DNA of 64,000 nucleotides from Henckelia pumila (taxonomy: Eukaryota > Streptophyta > Magnoliopsida > Lamiales > Gesneriaceae), in NCBI RefSeq assembly GCF_033568475.1, contig NC_133122.1, positions 148,504,861 through 148,568,860 on the forward strand. Direction: 5' to 3'. Below the pieces are notes generated by a model. The model did not search any database, was not told where the DNA came from, and saw only the letters and a list, made by a program, of their open reading frames with translations. The first letter of the stretch is position 1; each line of letters opens with the position of its first letter. Position numbers and translations under genes: made by a program. Shown here piece by piece: positions 1 to 10,833 of this stretch.

Positions 1-2060
1 GTGCCTATCCTCGGGACAAACATAGAAACAATTTTTAGCAAATTGTACTCTAAGCTCCAGAAGATCAACTTTAAGTGCTACAATACGCTGACATATTTGC
101 TTTAGAATCTCCATGATCTGATCACAATTATGAATCTCGGAGAAATGTTGATATTTATAATGATAAATAAAAAAAAATAATTTTTTGCAGGTACAAATGA
201 TAGAAAATTAAAGATTGCAATAAATACCCAAGACTGAAAATGGAAAAAACGTGCTACAGAGAGAAAATTGTTACAGAGACCAAGTTACAAGGAAAAAGAA
301 ATAAGTACAATGACAGAAAAGCTGCTAAAAGCTGCACTGATGATGTACGATGGAGCTAAAACTAATCATTCAAATCAAGACTCCAGCCTAAACCAAACAA
401 ATCACAAGCTACAATAAGCATCATCTTGATCTCGATTCAACAAACACCTGAAACAATTCCTGAAGTTAGACAAAATCAAAGAAATACGAAGACGATGACT
501 GGTTCAATTAAGCTACTGATTCAAAGCCAACCTCGGTAAACTATTGAACCAAACTGCCACTATGAAGAAAGGCATTTCTATACTGACAATCAAAATACGG
601 GAGTACTTAAGATATCTCGTCAATTATCGAAAAGGGAGAAATGATGGTTGGAGAATCAAGATATGAGTTTTTCCAAAGCTACTCATCGGTTGAAGGGGAA
701 TGAAGACAAATTAAGTAGATCCAAGTACCAACAAGTGACATATAGAGAAAGAAGATCAGTTTACAGATGATAAATGATAGAAAAATATCAGTCGGGGTAG
801 ATGATACATTCAATCCTAGTTCTCACATTTGGATCATTGAGATATCATCCATTAAAGAGGAATGTTATACTTACAAAAATGGAGTAAGCTATAATAGAAG
901 ACAACCAAAGGTAGAAGATACAAAGCAGAAGATACCTTTTCCAAAAGAAGAACTAAAGAGCAGTCAAGCACTAAACTTTTCAATATCCGTATATGAAAGC
1001 TACATGTCAAAAAATTTTACCAACACCAAAAATGGAAAAATTGTTGGAACCTATTTGATTTTGGTGTTGACAAAACTATACAAGTAAAATACCGGAGTAA
1101 ACTGCTTTGTCCAATAGCTAAACTGAATACACAAACTGGACAAGGTAACTAGACTGAGCTAACCAAGCTAAAGTGGATTCAGTTCAGGGAGCTAAACTGA
1201 ATCACTCTCTCTTAGCTAAAACTGTTCCACCGAGCCAAACTGAAATCACCAAAAATGAACAATTACTCAACTAAACTATCCAAGACCACATGACCAAGAT
1301 TGAACTCTTTACATCATTTTACTTTTTTGGATAGAGTTTTTCGTACATAGCTGACGTCACAAAGCTACAGAGTGCAACCGTGTACCTTCATGTCAGAAGT
1401 ATGAGGCAGCAGACATGAAGAGATAACGACTGCAATTTGAATTCAAATTAGAGCCGTTGTAAGAGAGCATATAAATAGAGATCAAAGGACGCATGGAAAT
1501 GTAGAGGGTTCCAAGAAGAACTGATAAACATATTCAAGTCATCGAGATTTCAGTTTACCTCACAGATATTCATTCGAGGATTTCAAAGCTTACTGAATAC
1601 TTCAAGAGACGAAGAACACAAGCACACACATCAAGCATATCAGATCAGTGAGGATCGTTGTTGTACTACGTGTTGAAGTTGTAACAAGAGACATCAGTTG
1701 AGGTACTGCAAACCCCATTGAGTAGAGAAACAGTCGTGGACCGTGTTCTTGTAACTAGGAGTTCTGGGATACGCATTGGGTAAGTCTTAGTCTTGGATCG
1801 GGCTCTTGCAAATTGCTTGTAATAGTCAAAGTCTTCTAGTGCTATCCTTCCGAGGTGGAAGAAGGGGTGACGTAGGAGTATTGAAATCTCCGAACATCCA
1901 GAAACAAACTCTTGTGCACCTTAATTTTAGTCAATCACTCTTACCCACTCACCAAGTCATTTGATCATTAGTTCAAAATCTATTATTCGGCATCTTTCCG
2001 CACAATATCTCGTTTGCCGATTAATATCGACACCAAGAAAAAAAAAAAGCTCAGTTGACC
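1..2060. other. Unresolved repeat-like region with a promoter/leader character
   Basis: No open reading frame here resembles a known protein; the longest (767-1087, 106 codons) is unrecognised and probably not a gene. Around 1350-1500 there is a TGACGTCA box followed by a TATAAATAG sequence, and after it a long leader-like stretch to about 2040 with a patch near 1850-1910 (GTGACGTAGGAG, then CTCCGAACATCC) that I associate with plant LTR or endogenous pararetrovirus leaders. That association is from memory and weak. A short inverted repeat (TCAGTTGA / TCAACTGA) lies near 2052-2075. No primer-binding site, second LTR or polymerase was found, so the family is open. Confidence 0.3.
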
Positions 2061-2432
2061 AACCTCAACTGAACACAACGTAATATCGTAAGAGATAAAC
2101 TGCTACAGTAATCAAACTTACTTCTTGTCAAGAAACATCAAAACAGTTTATCTATTCAGTTAATCGATTCTAACATTAATGTTTTACAAATGCACAAAAA
2201 CTAAAAGTGAGTGTTTGGATAAAATTTTATAAAATATTAATAAAAATATTTTTAAAAATGATATTTAATTTTAGTTTTTAAAGGGAATTGAAAGATACTT
2301 TTAATGTTTTTAGAATAAAAAAATGTGGGTTAAACAAAATTTAAAAAGTTTTTATAGAATAATTATCCAAAAACCTTCTTAATTATTTGTAACTATAAAA
2401 TCGTTTTTTAAAAATAGTTGATCAAACAAAAT

Positions 2433-2622
2433 TTTCAAATTCAAATCATTTTAAAAGGGGTTGACCCGAAGGGGACCCCATCCCACATGAGTCAGATGCA
2501 CATTGACTCATGCGAGGGTTAAAAAATCGAGGGATGTGCACGAGCGGCAGGGACCTGAGGGAGAGAACAACATGGCCAACCCCCAGAGCATTCCCCACAA
2601 TATTTCAAATTCAAATCATTTT
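2433..2622. repeat. 150-bp GC-richer insertion between 20-bp perfect direct repeats
   Basis: The 20-mer TTTCAAATTCAAATCATTTT occurs at 2433-2452 and again at 2603-2622. Between the copies lies a 150-bp block that is clearly GC-richer than its surroundings and contains a hairpin (ATGAGTCA ... TGACTCAT). The layout is that of a short insertion with a long target duplication, as made by SINE-type retroposition, but I see no poly-A tail and no convincing tRNA-type A and B boxes. It lies in an AT-rich block (about 2212-2651) whose ends, GTGTTTGGATAA and TTATTCAAACAC, look like imperfect inverted repeats of an older MITE. Confidence 0.4.
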
Positions 2623-2949
2623 TATTGAATATATAGTTATTCAAACACATATTTATTTTTAAAATAACATTAAAAACTTTTAAAAATACTAGTAAAATTC
2701 ACGTGCAATGGACACGAGAACACCTTTTATTATTGATAAGCGTCGTTAAATACATGAGCTGAGATGAGAAGAGAAAAACATGCAGTTAGTTAATAATTTT
2801 CATGGTATTTTAGTGATTAGTAAATTAAATGTAATATAATATGCACAACATGTATTATAAAACAAGTGCGAACAATCTTTGTTCAAAGATTTTATACACA
2901 TGTTACAAATCTAATTAAATTTATAGTTGTTGTAAATAATGGTTGTAAT

Positions 2950-2997
2950 CAAGGGCGGTCCTAAGAAAAACGAGGGCCCTTTTGTATTAACTTGAAA

Positions 2998-3041
<44 letters not shown>

Positions 3042-3893
3042 TCGAATAACATAATTAAAATAAATCAAAATACATAAATCAATAAAGTACACAAATGAAA
3101 GAAGGTTTAAATAATTTTTTAAAATATTTTAATCAACAAAAAATATTATTTAAAATTGGTTCTTCTTATGTTTTTTGAAACAAAATCATCAATTATGTCG
3201 TTATAAGATATATCTTCTAATATTTTTTTTTTATGCAGAGGATCGTCAAATCATTCGGTTTTTCTTGACTCATTGTGGTTCTCAAATAGAATTTCAATAA
3301 TTTTAACTTGAAAAAACTTTTCTCAACTAATAATACAGTCACATGAATAGTCAATAAAATTTGATACGCAACCACGATCATAGAAAAAATATTCATTTTC
3401 AGATCTGCAATCCTCGAATTTTCAGAATCTATGTGAAATTACAAAAAATATTAACATCTTACCTTAAACCAAAATAATGTGAACAAAAACATTAAATCAA
3501 AATAAAATTAAACAATATATCAAAATTCAAAAATAAAATAAATTTGAACAAGAGTCTTCTAATTCATACCTTGGATCGTTTTGTTGAATGCGTTTGTGTA
3601 TTTTCGTAAATTTTGTATTTCTCTATTTTCTGAATTCTTAAACTATTGATAGTCAATTCACGTAATCGCACGCAACCACAAACTAACAAATGGGCAAAGT
3701 ATTATCGAAATTCTCAAAATTAAAAACTCAAACCTTTCTTTTATGTGGATGAATTTTGTGTGAGAATATAATATATAAATTTATATATAAATAAATATAT
3801 ATAATAATTTTTCAAAAAAATTTTTTTGGGGTCCCACACAAGGGTGGGGCACTGGGCGCGGGACCTGGCTGCCCAGGGCCAGGGCCGCCCCTG
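2950..3893 (-). mobile_element. hAT element derivative with 8-bp target duplication (copy 1)
   Basis: The element is flanked by the perfect 8-bp duplication GTTGTAAT (2942-2949 and 3894-3901). Its ends, CAAGGGCGGTCC and GGCCGCCCCTG, are imperfect terminal inverted repeats of the hAT style. Inside, an (AT)n tract at about 3000-3037 follows the left end. On the minus strand around 3230-3330 the translation reads VEKSFFKLKLLKFYLRTTMS, which matches the C-terminal hAT dimerisation region of plant TTF/ZMYM-type transposases. The rest of the transposase is absent, so this is a non-autonomous derivative. A sister copy is at 18537-19513. Confidence 0.85.
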
Positions 3894-4029
3894 GTTGTAA
3901 TAAATATTATAATTTTGTATAAATTAGACATTGAAAAAATATATAATTTGATGTTATGACATATTTAATAAATAAAGTTTAAGAAAAAAATATAATAATT
4001 AATACATAGTGTTGAATTATTTTACCACT

Positions 4030-6900
4030 ACTAATTATGAAAATAATAATAATATTGATAATGCATTCTAAATTTTACATTAAATTACAAAGTCTTTTCT
4101 TCTTTTATATAACCACTTTTCTTTCTTTCAAGATTTTTTTGCTTGACATCCGTTTTCTATTCGTTATATAAAAAAACAATTTTCTCATAATCTTCAATAA
4201 TAATTCTTGTGACGTTGTCTCCATCAATTATTTGCATTTTTATATCTTTATTCTTTAATTCTTTTGTTGGTGTCCTCTTATTTTATTTTTTCTTTTCTTT
4301 TTATGCTGAAAATCATTTTTTGCAAGAGTAGAAATAATTTTATCGTCTTCAATTTTTATTTTTGTGTTATTGTCTTCTATTACTTGTAAGTCGATATAGT
4401 TAATGATCAATATTGATGTATTGGATGTGATCTCTTTTATTTTTAATTTATGTTAAGTTGTTCGAAATCTACTATTGCAATTATTTTGTTGCTAAAATTT
4501 TTTATTGAATTTTGAATGCTTTCGATTAAAAATGTTAACATTTCATCTTTTATTTCAACCGTATTGTACATTTTTAGAATAAATATATATATTTTTTATT
4601 TAGTATCTCTAAAATCTTGTAGTATATTGAAGTATTGCTGTCTTAAAGATAAAGAAAATTTCATTAATAATTGATAATAATATATACTCTATAAATTATT
4701 TTAAAAATATTTACATGTCTAAAGGGGTGTGCAATGGTCGGTTCGGTTCGGTTTTAACAAATTTCGGTTCGGTGTTTTGTTTACGGTTTTTCAAATTCCT
4801 AATTCAAAAACAAACCATTTTATTTCGGTTTGGTTCGGTTATTTTTATTACGGTTTCGGTTATTATGGTCGGTTATTACGGTTTGAGTAAGAATTTGACT
4901 TATAAATGAAGTTGTATGTTAAATTATTTAAAACAAATATAATAAAAAAACCGCGATCAAACCAAGTTTTTTATTATCTTAAAATATCAAAATTAATTAA
5001 TAAAAATAGGCATAGCTATGATTTTTGTAACCAATTAATTAGTTATCTTACATACATCAAAATAAAATAATAAAAAAATATAGCTATTGACGGTTAACAA
5101 GTTATGGATTAATGGTGAAAAGTCAAGAAGGGAGGCGGAAAATCTGTAAACCTAACGAAAATAACATATATTAATTATTTTTATTATTTATTATATTTTA
5201 AATGGTCGGTTTGGTTTTTTCGGTTTTTTAAATTTAGAACTGTAAACCGGACCAGAAAACCAAAGATATCAAAATTCAAAACCAGAACCGGCCGAAAAAC
5301 CATTTAAACCAAACCAAAAAAACCAAAATTTATGGTCCGGTCGATTTTATCGGTTCGAACCATTTAATGCACACCCATACATGTCTTAGAGATAAAATCA
5401 ATATAATTTTTAACGTTTCAACTAATAAAAATATTTGCAATATTTTCGAACAATGTAATATTTATATTTTAATGTTCATCACTTACAGTAATCGTTATTA
5501 TATAGTTATATTAACATTTAAAAATAATACATCATCAATAACTCATGTTATCCTATAGATATAATGTTTAATATAGTTTTATCTTGACACAATAATGATA
5601 TTGAAGCTTATGCAATTATTAAAAATCAAGTTTTTCATAATTTTGTTGATTAATATTGAGCAATTATGACATGCTTCGTACCATGAATTTATTTTATTTT
5701 ATTTCTTAGGTATGCATGATCTGAATCGATATAATTTATTATGTACTTGTTAATAAGTGAAATACGTTAATCAGATTAAATAAAATATTCATTTTGTAAT
5801 GTTTTATCTTATGTGTTGATTACTTATTTTACGAGTATTGGGTTATATAAAATAATAATAATAATATAGATAATTCATTCTAAACCTTAATTTAAATTGT
5901 TAATAAATGTTTTTTTTCTTTATATGTTGATTGTTTTTCTCTTTTTTCATTTACATGTGTTGTTCTTCTATATGATAGAATCAACACTCTCATCATTTTT
6001 AATAGCAATTCATGTGGTGAGTTTGACCAAATCCGGAGACCCACCCGGACCTGCTTGTGACCATTTCGATGAGTCTAAACTCGCTTCGTCAGGGCTGGTT
6101 TAATACGGGACTGGGTGATAGAATCGATATAATTTTTAACATTGAAACTAATAAAAATATTTATAATATTTTTGAACAATGTAACCACTAACCCTCGTAG
6201 TTTCAATATTTTTTTTTTATCATTTATGGTCATCATTATTCTATATCAACATTAACAGTTTAGAATAAGACATTACCAATAACTTGTGTAAACTTATAAA
6301 TATAGTGTTTGATGTAGTTTTATCTTGATCCAATATTGATATTGAAACTTATGAAATTATTACATCTTGTGTTTTTCATTGTTTTGTTGATTAATCTTGA
6401 GAAATTATGGTTTGCTTCGTACCATGAATTCCTTTTATTTTCTATCTCATGTGTGTATGATTGAAGCAATATGATTTATTATGTATTTGTTAATAAGTGA
6501 GATAAGTTAATCAAATTAAATTAAATATTTATTTTGTAATTTTCTATCTTATGTCTTAATTACTTATTTTGTGACTATTGATTTATAAAAAATAAAATAT
6601 AATATAGATAATGCATTCTAAACCTTAATTTAAATTATTGTGCAAATATTTTTTCCTTTAATATTTTGGACTTATCTCTATTTCACTATTTTTTTCATTT
6701 ATCATCCGTTTTTTATTCTATATGAAAGAATTAATATTCTCATCATCTTTAATAACACTTCTTGTGATGCTGTCTTCATCAATCATTTGTATTTTTTTTA
6801 TTGTTATTATTTTATTATTTTAGTGTTGGACGGACTCTTTTTATTACTAAAAATCTTTACTTGCAATAATAATAATAATTTCATCATTCCTAGCCATGCA
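4030..6900. repeat. Three diverged local duplications of an AT-rich unit
   Basis: A phrase of the form 'gataatgcattctaaa...' starts near 4060, 5870 and 6610, and the following sequence (a pyrimidine-rich stretch, then 'cttgtgacgttgtctccatcaat'-like text) also recurs. The stretches 5387-5905 and 6116-6645 align over their whole length with an offset of about 730 bases. Copy one is separated from copy two by the hAT insertion at 4721-5378. A GC-rich island at about 6015-6110 sits only between copies two and three. No coding potential is evident. The copies are clearly diverged, so this is an old segmental duplication or an unclassified low-copy repeat. Confidence 0.5.
4721..5378. mobile_element. 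hAT-type non-autonomous element with ACATGTCT target duplication
   Basis: The ends AAAGGGGTGTGCA and TGCACACCCAT are near-perfect inverted repeats of the common plant hAT 'GGGGTGTGCA' type. The 8-bp duplication ACATGTCT flanks it exactly (4713-4720 and 5379-5386). The subterminal parts are rich in CGGTTCGGTT on the left and AACCGAACC-like repeats on the right, so the two halves can pair over a long distance. No transposase fragment is visible. It interrupts an older duplicated AT-rich repeat. Confidence 0.8.
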
Positions 6901-7450
6901 TTCTGATATGTTCTCGTATTATATTTATAAAGTAATGATATAATTATTTAGCTCAATAGGGCCTTACTCAAATTTAAATACATCAGATTTTTTCGTATCG
7001 TTATTATTTTTTTTGGTTGAACGGACACTTTTTATTACTAAAAATCTTTAATTACAATAATAACAATAAATTCATCATTCCCAACTGCATTCTAGGGTCT
7101 TACACAAATTTAAATACTTAAGAATTTGTATGTTCATTCAGTCTACAAAAAAAATAAAAAAACAAAGTATTTTGGTATTTCAATATTTTAGGAAATTGAA
7201 CATAATTTAATTAAATTTTTTGTGGAATTTTTTTAAAAAATATTTGTGTAAAAAATTTGTTCACTATATCTACAAAAAAATAAAATCCAAAGTATTTAGA
7301 AATTTCAATCCTTTTGAAAACTGAATCCTTATCTAATATGCACACACTTTGTCAATTTTGACCTTATCATAATAATTGATTTTACAAAAGCATTCTCATA
7401 GGATTTATCAAGTGTGTACAAAGCAAGGACAAAGTTGAAAATACACAATG

Positions 7451-7645
7451 AAAAACTTTGACTTTGGTTCACATTTTTATAATTGGTATGGTATAGATTT
7501 GTAGAAAACATTTTTATAAAAAAATTTATAAGTATTTATCTAAACCGAAAACTTTAACCTTGGTTCACATTTTTATAATTGGTATGGTATAGATTTGTAG
7601 AAAACATTTTTATAAAAAAATTTATAAGTATTTATCTAAACCGAA
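7451..7645. repeat. 96-bp tandem duplication
   Basis: A block starting TTGGTTCACATTTTTATAAT at 7464 is repeated at 7560 with a 96-bp period. The two copies look identical over about 85 bases and differ only at the left junction. The near-identity points to a recent tandem duplication. It overlaps no gene. Confidence 0.85.
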
Positions 7646-7979
7646 CAAATAAATAATATGTGATTCAAGAACCATGCTTGACCGTTATATTTGTATATGT
7701 TTTCATGTTTGTATTTAAATTAATCGTACAATAAAACTGAAATGGATTTAAAATTTATTAGAGTGCACAAACTATAATTAATCATAGTAATAATATAATT
7801 TTTGAAATTGGAAAATGGTTTAATTTAAAAAATTATAGTTCGCTGAAATAAATAACAAAATCTAGCTATCACCTTATTTTTATTCTTATGTTAATTAATT
7901 GAATAATTGCACTCAGTATAAAGACATATGAAACAAAATAATTTTTTTTATATATAAAAACGAAGCTACAACTTAAGCC

Positions 7980-8215
7980 TCGGGTGGTTTTTCGGTATAT
8001 CGTACCAAAAATACCAGTATTAAAAAAATTCATACCGATACTGATACCGATACCGAAATTTTGAAATTTTGGTATGAGAAAAATCTATATTGATACCGTA
8101 TAGATACCGAAAAAAATTTCGATATATCGAAAAAATATTTGTATATCAAAAAAATTTCAGTACGATATCGATATAATTCGATATTTTAGTTCGATATGCC
8201 AAGTATCAACCTTTT
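7980..8215. repeat. Diverged MITE rich in 'ATACCGA' repeats
   Basis: The block is dense in TACCGATAC and TTTCGGTAT motifs and starts GGGTGGTTTTTCGGTATA. That end matches the reverse of the 20734-20955 MITE terminus (GGGGTGGGTTTTCGGTATAC), so the two probably belong to one hAT-like MITE family. The right terminus is degenerate and I could not fix an exact target duplication. Confidence 0.45.
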
Positions 8216-8229
8216 ACTCAGCTTTTTTT

Positions 8230-9280
8230 TTACTCAAAAAGAAAAACTTAGCCTTTTTTTTAGTTAAAAAAAGAAAAGAAAGAAGAAGCTACAACTTAGC
8301 CTTTGAATGAAGCCTAATACAAAATATAATATTATAGAGAAAAGCATCTCTTTGCAATAGCTCTATTTTAAATTTCTAGCAAAAGGTTGAATGAATGGCC
8401 GAAAACAACACAACACTTGGATATTAAGATCTTCCATATAATTAGGTCACAAGTAACTCGTAAAATCTCTTCCATACACTCTTTATATACAAAAAACTTT
8501 CGTTGGAAACATAAGAAACAATATCATCCGACACATGCAAATTGCCGCAAATTTGGTGGCCTTTGGGAGTCCGTAAAAATCATCGGCATAGTTCATAACA
8601 TTACGTTATATATATCCAAATTTAATCGAGTTATATAAGCCACCCCCGTGTTATATAAGTTGAGTGGTGCACAATTTTCGGTCATTCGTTTTAGCAACGA
8701 TTAGATTTAAGCGTGAAAAGTTATAGTTTTAGTAATGTATGTATATATTTTTATAATTTTAAGTTTTTATGTTATGCAACATTTAGTTCATGTTTTCGTG
8801 TGAGTGATAATGTAGAACCGTAAAAATCAGTGTAATATTATTACCACACGTTGACTTCTTGTTAATGTTACATTGAAAAAAAGACTAAAATTATAACAAT
8901 ATGATCTACTCATTTATAGTGAACTAAAAAATAATAAGTATTCATTCACTGTATCAATCCACAAAATTAATCGATCAAACGATCTCACAGAAATTTTTAT
9001 GTAAATAATAATATATTTGATTAAATAAAGCAAGATCGAGACGTAACTTTATACTTTTACGATGATATGATAAGCACATTTCAAACCTAATTTTTTCTCC
9101 AAGGTAGTTAAATAATTTTCCTTGTAAAAACCACAAAGTTTGAAAATTAAAAAAGTAACTTTTTTAACATAGCTTTCCAAAAAGAAACTAAATTTCTGCC
9201 TTCCCACCAAAAAAACAGATGCATACATACATTTGGCCTTTGAACAGAGAAGTATTTGGAGGTAACCATAGAGCAAACAA
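8230..9280. other. Intergenic and upstream region of the SIP2-like gene
   Basis: No supported gene is seen. Open frames at 8387-8638 and 9049-9450 lack recognisable similarity and the latter runs antisense through the SIP2-like promoter. The sequence becomes less AT-rich from about 9220 towards the promoter of the downstream gene. Confidence 0.4.
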
Positions 9281-9282
9281 GT

Positions 9283-9353
9283 CCACGTGTCCCAATATGA
9301 CTCGTCGAGGAAGAGAAATAGTTCGATGTTTAACCGCAAATCGACTATATAAG
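9283..9353 (+). promoter_or_regulatory. Core promoter of the SIP2-like gene: G-box/ABRE and TATA
   Basis: A CCACGTGTC G-box/ABRE-like core lies at 9283-9291 and a TATATAAG box at 9346-9353, so transcription probably starts near 9375-9385. ABRE-type G-boxes bind bZIP factors of the abscisic-acid pathway. Stress or ABA control would fit raffinose-family metabolism, but this is inference from one motif. Confidence 0.55.
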
Positions 9354-9540
9354 CACCAGTTTGCATCAGCTTCAATCTCACATCTAACTGTTGAACCATC
9401 TTTTCACTCGCTATCCTTTCCTCTTTCCAGAAGTTTTCTGTGAAACCCATTTGATTCCCATAGTTTCCGCACTCTTTGTTTCAGAGAATTCGAGGCTTTT
9501 CAAGCGCCTGCTTCTTGCGGAGGTTAAAGGATACTAACAG

Positions 9541-10801
9541 GTAAAACCTTTGGTGTTTCTCAGGATTTTGATTTCATTTCGTTTGGATTGAAGAATTTAA
9601 TTGAATTTTGTGCAAAGTGTGGATGTTTTTTTTATGTATATTGCTCTTGTTTTTAGTTGATTCTCTCATCCGAGACTTAATTTTTTTGTGTACGTATCTC
9701 TGTGTTCTTGTTTTCATGTGATATATAAGATTACAACTTTGGAAAATGATTGCATGGTGAGCTTTTGCTTTGCCTGCTGTTAGGCTCTGATAACGCGTCA
9801 AGCTCGTGTTGTACCTCTGAGTCGATTTAAAAGAATTATTTTGAAAGCGTCTGTTTCTGCGTTGGTTTACCAAAAAGAGAAAAGTCGGAGCCTTTAAGAG
9901 GTGGTCGATGCTGAATTAGTTGAAAAACTTTTAATTTTTTCTGGTGGGTAAATTTCTTTTCTTTGTCTGAACGGATGTATCCTCGAATATTCTTAAACGG
10001 GCTGTTCTGGAGATGGTGTCATCGAAAATGGTCCCGTCGAGTGTTTTTATTTGACATTTTTTCCATTGTAACATGTTTCCTGAAACACTTCTATAGCTTT
10101 TTCTGGAATTCGATTTTTCACTTTCTGGTGGTCACTCTCTTGATTTTTCTGTCGCCTATGCGAAGGTACATATCGAGAAAAAAATATGATGAGATGCGAA
10201 AAACTAATTTTTATAAAGCTGGTATAGAGGATCCGGATCTTGGTGTAGTGGTCTAAATATGCACGATTTCAAAATTGCAAGTGTTTTTGGTTTTGGTTCA
10301 AGTTGGTGTGCTGAGTGCGTATGCTTCTTTGCTTGGGGTCCTTACTTTATCCAGCAAAAATTCGCGGTTGCGTTGGAAATAAATTTGGATTCTGGAATAG
10401 TTGAGGTATATTCAACCGATGCACTTTTTGTTGTCACTTGATACCTTATTTGCTGGTAAAAATTATTGTCAACTGTTTGACAGTTGACTAATGATTTCTT
10501 TTCTGTTTATTTTTGCTGTTTTTTGCGGGCATAGTTGTGAAATGATCCTGGCATGAAGCTGAATTTCTTAGCTGCGGATGACAGTTTATCCAGGACTAGA
10601 AATTTCTAAATTGATCGGCACTGTGATAAAAACTAAAACATCAGGTGTCCTTGACAATGAGATTGAAAGAATCTAAATAATTCCACCTCTGCTTTGGAGT
10701 TTTTGTTTGATTATCGTATTTCAGAAGGTCTTCTTTGTTGTTTGCTCAAAGTTGGCTATGGTTTGTATTATAATTTATGTTATCATTTATCGGGTATGCA
10801 G
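9541..10801 (+). other. 5'UTR intron of the SIP2-like gene
   Basis: The leader exon ends ...CTAACAG at 9540 before a GTAAAA donor. The best acceptor is GGGTATGCAG ending at 10801, which leaves a 32-base second leader exon before the ATG at 10834. A second possible acceptor (TATTTCAG, ending about 10724) would lengthen it. Long 5'UTR introns often raise expression in plants; an effect here is untested. Open frames inside it (9963-10256, 10259-10441, 10707-10913) show no protein similarity. Confidence 0.6.
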
Positions 10802-10833
10802 TATAATTTCGAGAAGTCCTAGAAGGTACAAAG

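Noticed and set aside
767-1087. 106-codon open frame as a possible small gene.
   Set aside because: No recognisable domain, no promoter or splice context, and it lies in repeat-like DNA.
3000-3037. (AT)n tract as a possible regulatory element or origin.
   Set aside because: It is a microsatellite inside a hAT element and recurs in the sister copy.
7980-8215. Direct repeats of ATACCGA as a possible CRISPR-like or satellite array.
   Set aside because: Spacing is irregular and the block matches a MITE family; CRISPR arrays do not occur in plant nuclear DNA.
9049-9450. 133-codon minus-strand frame upstream of SIP2.
   Set aside because: It runs antisense through the SIP2 promoter and leader and resembles no protein.
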